From positions 62,001-126,000 of the forward strand of contig NZ_JACHTE010000006.1 in NCBI RefSeq assembly GCF_014145395.1: DNA of 64,000 nucleotides, read 5' to 3'. Below the pieces are notes generated by a model. It did no database searches. It was given only the letters and a program-made list of their open reading frames with translations, and was not told the DNA's origin. Source of the DNA: Marilutibacter penaei. GTDB lineage: Bacteria > Pseudomonadota > Gammaproteobacteria > Xanthomonadales > Xanthomonadaceae. Both the position numbers and the translations under genes were made by a program. Below are positions 60,158 through 64,000 of the stretch, one piece after another (position 1 is the stretch's first letter; each line of letters starts with the position of its first letter).

Positions 60158-62287
60158 ATGCCCTCCGGCACCACTGCCCCGTCCCTCGCGGCCCTTCCGG
60201 CCGCGCTTCGTATTGCCCTGTCCACCGGCCTGCTGCTGGCCGCATCCAACGTCGGGGCCCAGTCCACCGACGGCAACGCCGACGATGCCACCACGCTCGA
60301 TCGCCTCGAGGTGGTCGGCATCGCGCCCAGCACGGACACTGCGACCAAGACCGATACGCCGATCCGCGAAATCCCGCAGTCCATTTCCGTGGTGACGGCC
60401 GAAGACCTGCGCGATCGCGCGGTGCACGGCGTCGAGGAAGCGATGTGGTACGTGGCGGGCGCACAGGGCGGCGGTTACGGCAATGATTCGCGCAGCGACT
60501 GGATGCTGTTGCGGGGCTTCACCCCGGCGCGCTACCAGGACGGGCTGGCACTGGCCGACGGTTCGGGCACCGGCATCACCCGCATCGAGCCTTATGGCCT
60601 GGAGCGCGTCGAGGTGCTGAAGGGCCCGGCATCGGTGTCCTACGGCGCGATGCCGCCGGGCGGCATGGTCAACTACGTCAGCAAGCGGCCGACCGCGGAA
60701 ACGCTGCGGGAAATCGAACTGCAGGCCGGCAGCTTCAACCTGTTCCAGGCCGGGGTCGACTTCGGTGGCCCGCTGACCGATGACGGCCGCTGGCGCTACC
60801 GCCTGACCGCGATGGCGCGCAACAGTGACGACCCGGTCGACTACATCCATGACGACCGCTACTACGTCGCGCCGGCCCTGACCTGGGCACCGGACGCAGC
60901 GACCTCGCTGACCCTGCTGGCGTCCTGGCAGGAGGCCGACACGATGTCCGGCGCCGGGTTCCTGCCGGCCGAGGGCACCCTGCTGCCGAACCCGAACGGC
61001 AAGATCCCGCCGAACCGCTTCACCGGCGAACCGGATGCCAACGGCTACGACAAGACCCGCCGCTCGGCCGGCTACGAGTTCAGCCACGACTTCGGCGATG
61101 GCACGCGCTTCCAGCAGAGCCTGCGCTACGCCAGCACCGACGTTGAAACCGGTCCCACCGTCGGCCCGTTCGGCTATCTGGGTGACCAGCGCACGCTGTT
61201 CCGCTACCTGTTCCCGACCGAGGAGCATTCGGACAACCTCGGCCTCGACAACAACCTGCAGTTCGCGTTCGGCGACACCGTGCGCCACGAAGTGCTGGTG
61301 GGCCTCGACTGGCGGCGCGGGCGCAATGACTACGCGTCGGCCTTCAGCTTCAACGCACCGACGCTGGACGTGTTCGATCCCGTCTACGGCGCGCCGGTGG
61401 TCCGGCCCGACTACACCAGCCGCACCCTGCAGACGCAGTCGCAGCTCGGCCTGTACGTGCAGGACCAGGTCAGCGTCGACCGCTGGCGCATCACCTTCGG
61501 TGGACGCCAGGACTGGGTCGGCACCGACACCGACGACCTGATCAATGGCGGCAGTGCGCACCAGAGCGACGAGAAGGCCAGCGGCCGCGTCGGCGTGAAC
61601 TACCTGTTCGACAACGGCTGGGCCCCGTACGTGGGCTACTCGCAGTCGTTCCAGCCGACCGTCGGCACGGATTTCGACGGCAACGCCTTCGTGCCGACGA
61701 CCGGCGAGCAGGTCGAGCTCGGCCTGAAGTACCAGCCGGCCAGCGGCCGCGTGCTGGCCACGCTGGCGGTGTACGACCTGCGCCAGCAGAACACGCTGGT
61801 GGTCGACCCCAACCACACGCTGTTCCAGATCCAGCAGGGCGAGGTCACCGTACGCGGCGTGGAGCTGGAGGGCCGCTGGAACGCGGGCAATGGCTTCAGC
61901 CTGTACGGCGCCTACGCCCAAGTCGACTCCGAAGTGACCGAGACGACCGACCCGCTGTCGCTGGGCGCGGAAATCCCGCTGCAGCCGAAGCAGGCGGCAT
62001 CGCTGGGCGCGGATTACACCATCCCCTACGGCGTGCTCGCGGGCCTGGGCTTCGGGGCCGGCGTGCGCTACACCGGCGAGCATTACGGCGACGCCTACAA
62101 CGACTGGGAGACGCCGTCCTACACGCTGGTCGATGCCGCCGTGCACTACGACCTCGGGAACTGGCGCCTGCAGCTCAATGCCAGCAACCTCGCCGACAAG
62201 GAATACATCAGCGCCTGCAACAGCGCCGCGTGGTGCTATTACGGCTACCCGCGCGCGGTCACCGCAACGGCCCGCGTGCGCTGGTGA
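60158..62287 (+). CDS. TonB-dependent siderophore receptor
   Basis: 709 aa outer-membrane receptor. A signal peptide (cleaved near VGAQS) is followed by a TonB-box-like DRLEVVGIA segment, a plug domain (IREIPQSISVVTAEDLRDR ... YGLERVEVLKGPASVSYGAMPPGGMVNYVSKRP, about 55-200) and a 22-strand barrel ending in the aromatic VRW. The plug motif is that of siderophore receptors such as FhuA/FpvA-type proteins, without an N-terminal signalling domain. Ligand unknown. The next gene shares one base with its stop codon, so the iron-uptake genes that follow are co-translated. Confidence 0.95.
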   Translation: MPSGTTAPSLAALPAALRIALSTGLLLAASNVGAQSTDGNADDATTLDRLEVVGIAPSTDTATKTDTPIREIPQSISVVTAEDLRDRAVHGVEEAMWYVAGAQGGGYGNDSRSDWMLLRGFTPARYQDGLALADGSGTGITRIEPYGLERVEVLKGPASVSYGAMPPGGMVNYVSKRPTAETLREIELQAGSFNLFQAGVDFGGPLTDDGRWRYRLTAMARNSDDPVDYIHDDRYYVAPALTWAPDAATSLTLLASWQEADTMSGAGFLPAEGTLLPNPNGKIPPNRFTGEPDANGYDKTRRSAGYEFSHDFGDGTRFQQSLRYASTDVETGPTVGPFGYLGDQRTLFRYLFPTEEHSDNLGLDNNLQFAFGDTVRHEVLVGLDWRRGRNDYASAFSFNAPTLDVFDPVYGAPVVRPDYTSRTLQTQSQLGLYVQDQVSVDRWRITFGGRQDWVGTDTDDLINGGSAHQSDEKASGRVGVNYLFDNGWAPYVGYSQSFQPTVGTDFDGNAFVPTTGEQVELGLKYQPASGRVLATLAVYDLRQQNTLVVDPNHTLFQIQQGEVTVRGVELEGRWNAGNGFSLYGAYAQVDSEVTETTDPLSLGAEIPLQPKQAASLGADYTIPYGVLAGLGFGAGVRYTGEHYGDAYNDWETPSYTLVDAAVHYDLGNWRLQLNASNLADKEYISACNSAAWCYYGYPRAVTATARVRW

Positions 62288-62544
62288 TGCCGCTGCTCGG
62301 CCTGCTGCTGGGAATCGCGTCGGCGCTGGCGCTCTATGCCGGCTCCGGCCATGCGCGCGTCGCATGGCTGGGCCGTTGGCAGCGCGGCGGCAGCGCGGCC
62401 GGGCTCGTGCTGGCGGGCGCGTCATTGGTCGCGTGGTGCCTGGCGCTGGGCATCGGCGCCGGGCTGTGCGCGATGCTCGGTGGCTGGATGCTGGCGATGA
62501 TCGCGGTGCCCTATGCGGCCAGCCTGCCGGAGGCGACGCGCTGA
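62287..62544 (+). CDS. DUF3325-like small membrane protein
   Basis: 85 aa with three hydrophobic helices (LLGLLLGIASALALYA, GLVLAGASLVAWCLALGIGAGL, LGGWMLAMIAVPYAASLP). The length and position right after a TonB receptor match the DUF3325 family of iron-uptake membrane proteins. The start shares the A of the receptor stop (TGATG overlap). It overlaps the next gene in the same way. Its biochemical role is unknown. Confidence 0.75.
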   Translation: MPLLGLLLGIASALALYAGSGHARVAWLGRWQRGGSAAGLVLAGASLVAWCLALGIGAGLCAMLGGWMLAMIAVPYAASLPEATR

Positions 62545-62807
62545 TGTGGGCGCGTGCACTGGCCGGTGCCGTGCCGGGCTTCTTCCTCGCGGCCGGTCTG
62601 GTCGGGCTGGTCGGCTGGTCGCTGCCCGGACCGTGGACGGCGGCGCTGGTGCCGGGGCTGGTCGTGTTCTTCCCGCTGTGGATGGGCCTCGCGGCCGGCG
62701 CGTTCTTTTTCCGCGATGGCCTGCGCGCGTGGCTGTGGCTCGGCGGGCTTGCGGTCGCCAGCCTGGCACTGCTCCGGGGCCTGCAGGTTGCCGGCTGGGT
62801 GATGTGA
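62544..62807 (+). CDS. DUF3649-like small membrane protein
   Basis: 87 aa with two to three helices (GAVPGFFLAAGLVGLVGW, ALVPGLVVFFPLWMGLAAGAFFF, GGLAVASLALLRGLQV). DUF3325, DUF3649 and PepSY genes commonly form one block next to siderophore receptors, which supports the assignment even though the sequence is too short for certainty. Start at ATG 62544 in TGATG overlap with the previous stop. Confidence 0.7.
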   Translation: MWARALAGAVPGFFLAAGLVGLVGWSLPGPWTAALVPGLVVFFPLWMGLAAGAFFFRDGLRAWLWLGGLAVASLALLRGLQVAGWVM

Positions 62808-62817
62808 GACCGCTTCG

Positions 62818-64000
62818 ATGAAGATTCCAGCCGCCACGCTCCGCCGCTTCACCACCGTCCACACCTGGACGGGCCTGGTCGCGGGCTTCGCCCTGTTCGT
62901 CGCCTTCTATGCGGGTGCGATCACGGTGTTCCACCACGACCTGCAGCTGTGGGAGTCACCGCAGGGCCTGCACGCGCAGGCGCAGACGCTGGACGACGCG
63001 CAGCGCCTGCTCGACGAGACGCTGGCCCGCCACCCGGCGGCGCGCGTGCACCTCGGCATGGTGTTCCCGGGCCATGAGTACCCGGTCGCGACCAGCTACT
63101 GGCAGGAAGCCGACGGCACCTGGAAGTTCGCCACGCTCGAGGACCTCGAAGGCAGTACGCAGCCCATTGGCGGCGTGCTTTCGGAACTCGTCAACGCCCT
63201 GCACTACTCCCTGGGCATCCCGGTCGCCGGCACCTGGCTGATGGGCATCGTGAGCCTGCTGTATGGCGTCGCGCTGTTCTCCGGCATCGTGATCCACCTG
63301 CCGAAGCTGCTCGCCGACCTGTTCGCGTTGCGCCCGGGCCGCAACCTCAAGCGCTTCTGGCAGGACGCCCACAACGTGATCGGCGTGCTCGGCCTGCCGA
63401 TGCACCTGATGTTCGCGGTGACCGGCGCCCTGCTGTGCCTGATGTTCCTGGTGATGCCCGCGCTGGATGCGCTGGTTTACCGGGGCGGGCTGATGCCGTC
63501 GCTGGCGGGCACGATGGACACCGCACCGATCGTCGCGCCCGCGGGCCGCGCGGCGCCGACCGGGCCGATGGCGATGTGGCATGCGCGCTCGGTCGAGGTC
63601 GCACGCGAACGGGGTCTTGCCGACTTCGAGCCGGCCTACCTGAAGCTGGCCAACGCCGGCGATGCTCATGCGATCGTCGAAGTCACCGGCGCCTCGCCGG
63701 GTGCGCTCGGACCGCTGGGTTCGATCGCGCTGGATGCGTCCACCGGCGTGTTGATCGCCGACCAGTTGCCGGGCGCGCGCGATGCCAACCACGCGACCCT
63801 CGCCGCGGCCTACGCGCTGCATTTCGGCGAGTACGGCAACGCGTGGGTGCCATGGCTGTACTTCCTGCTGGGGCTGGGCGGCGCGTTCCTGTTCTATTCC
63901 GGCAACCTGCTGTGGATCGAATCGAGGCGCAAGCGCCGCCAGGCCACGCAGGACCGCGCTCCGTGGTGGATGGCGCGGATGACCGCGGGCTTCTGCATCG
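62818..64000 (+). CDS. PepSY-associated membrane protein, iron-reductase-like (partial)
   Basis: At least 394 codons, open at the window end. An N-terminal helix (RRFTTVHTWTGLVAGFALFVAFYAGAITVFHHDLQLW) with the conserved HTWTGL/FHHDLQ motifs starts a PepSY-type (PiuB-like) protein. Membrane helices recur at about 140-160, 195-220 and 340-360. The PepSY lobes (EDLEGSTQPIG, SIALDASTGVL) face the periplasm. Such proteins are proposed to reduce or extract iron from imported siderophores. It starts 11 bp after the DUF3649-like gene. Confidence 0.85.
   Translation, partial: MKIPAATLRRFTTVHTWTGLVAGFALFVAFYAGAITVFHHDLQLWESPQGLHAQAQTLDDAQRLLDETLARHPAARVHLGMVFPGHEYPVATSYWQEADGTWKFATLEDLEGSTQPIGGVLSELVNALHYSLGIPVAGTWLMGIVSLLYGVALFSGIVIHLPKLLADLFALRPGRNLKRFWQDAHNVIGVLGLPMHLMFAVTGALLCLMFLVMPALDALVYRGGLMPSLAGTMDTAPIVAPAGRAAPTGPMAMWHARSVEVARERGLADFEPAYLKLANAGDAHAIVEVTGASPGALGPLGSIALDASTGVLIADQLPGARDANHATLAAAYALHFGEYGNAWVPWLYFLLGLGGAFLFYSGNLLWIESRRKRRQATQDRAPWWMARMTAGFCI

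Overview
The window is a 64 kb piece of chromosome from a high-GC gammaproteobacterium, most likely a member of the Lysobacteraceae/Xanthomonadaceae (Lysobacter/Luteimonas-like). This is inferred from gene content: phhA divergent from an AsnC-type regulator, AIM24, many lipoproteins, a PiuC-type hydroxylase and a TonB receptor followed by DUF3325 and PepSY genes. No rRNA, tRNA, CRISPR array, insertion sequence or prophage was seen.

Layout. 1-20.3 kb is ordinary chromosome: a LytS/LytTR-type two-component pair, a DUF389 membrane protein with an extra OmpA-like tail, phenylalanine hydroxylase and its divergent Lrp/AsnC regulator, a small outer-membrane barrel, a patatin lipoprotein, an M28 peptidase, an osmoprotectant ABC system with a fused binding protein-permease, two ABC-2 exporters, a TAP-like hydrolase and a ferredoxin-NADP reductase. 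20.4-43.9 kb is a large Tad (tight adherence) pilus locus. Three paralogous OmpA lipoproteins precede it and a fourth follows it. The core is a Flp pilin, a second Flp-like pilin, TadE/TadG-like proteins, CpaB, CpaC secretin, a CpaF ATPase with an N-terminal FHA domain, TadB, TadC and a TadD-like TPR lipoprotein. The 3' part is unusual: two successive pairs of a CPYC thioredoxin-fold protein and a secreted peptidoglycan hydrolase (GH19-like, then pesticin-like). Both hydrolases carry the same short Cys-rich N-terminal module. Several secreted proteins or lipoproteins of unknown function are interleaved. No prepilin peptidase and no TadZ/CpaE is present, so these must be supplied from elsewhere.

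44.7-49.7 kb is a visibly lower-GC island inserted between tatD and hrpB. It is a compact minus-strand class III lanthipeptide cluster: an ABC exporter, a 50-residue precursor peptide too short for routine gene calling, and a three-domain LanKC synthetase. A strong stem-loop with a short U-run lies directly after the precursor gene. 49.7-64 kb returns to high-GC chromosome: HrpB helicase, a sulfotransferase-like protein, PiuC, a receiver-histidine kinase, RluE, a PA2169-like protein, a PPC-domain protein, a lipoprotein methyltransferase, a LysR regulator, and an iron-uptake operon (TonB receptor, DUF3325, DUF3649-like, PepSY) that runs off the end.

Most interesting: (1) the lanthipeptide island and its precursor, whose only Cys lies N-terminal to a Ser/Thr-rich core; (2) a Tad locus carrying duplicated disulfide-protein/lysozyme pairs and an FHA-CpaF fusion, which raises the possibility of a pilus-linked wall-remodelling or contact-dependent lytic system; (3) a family of OmpA lipoproteins with an unrecognised N-terminal domain bracketing that locus.
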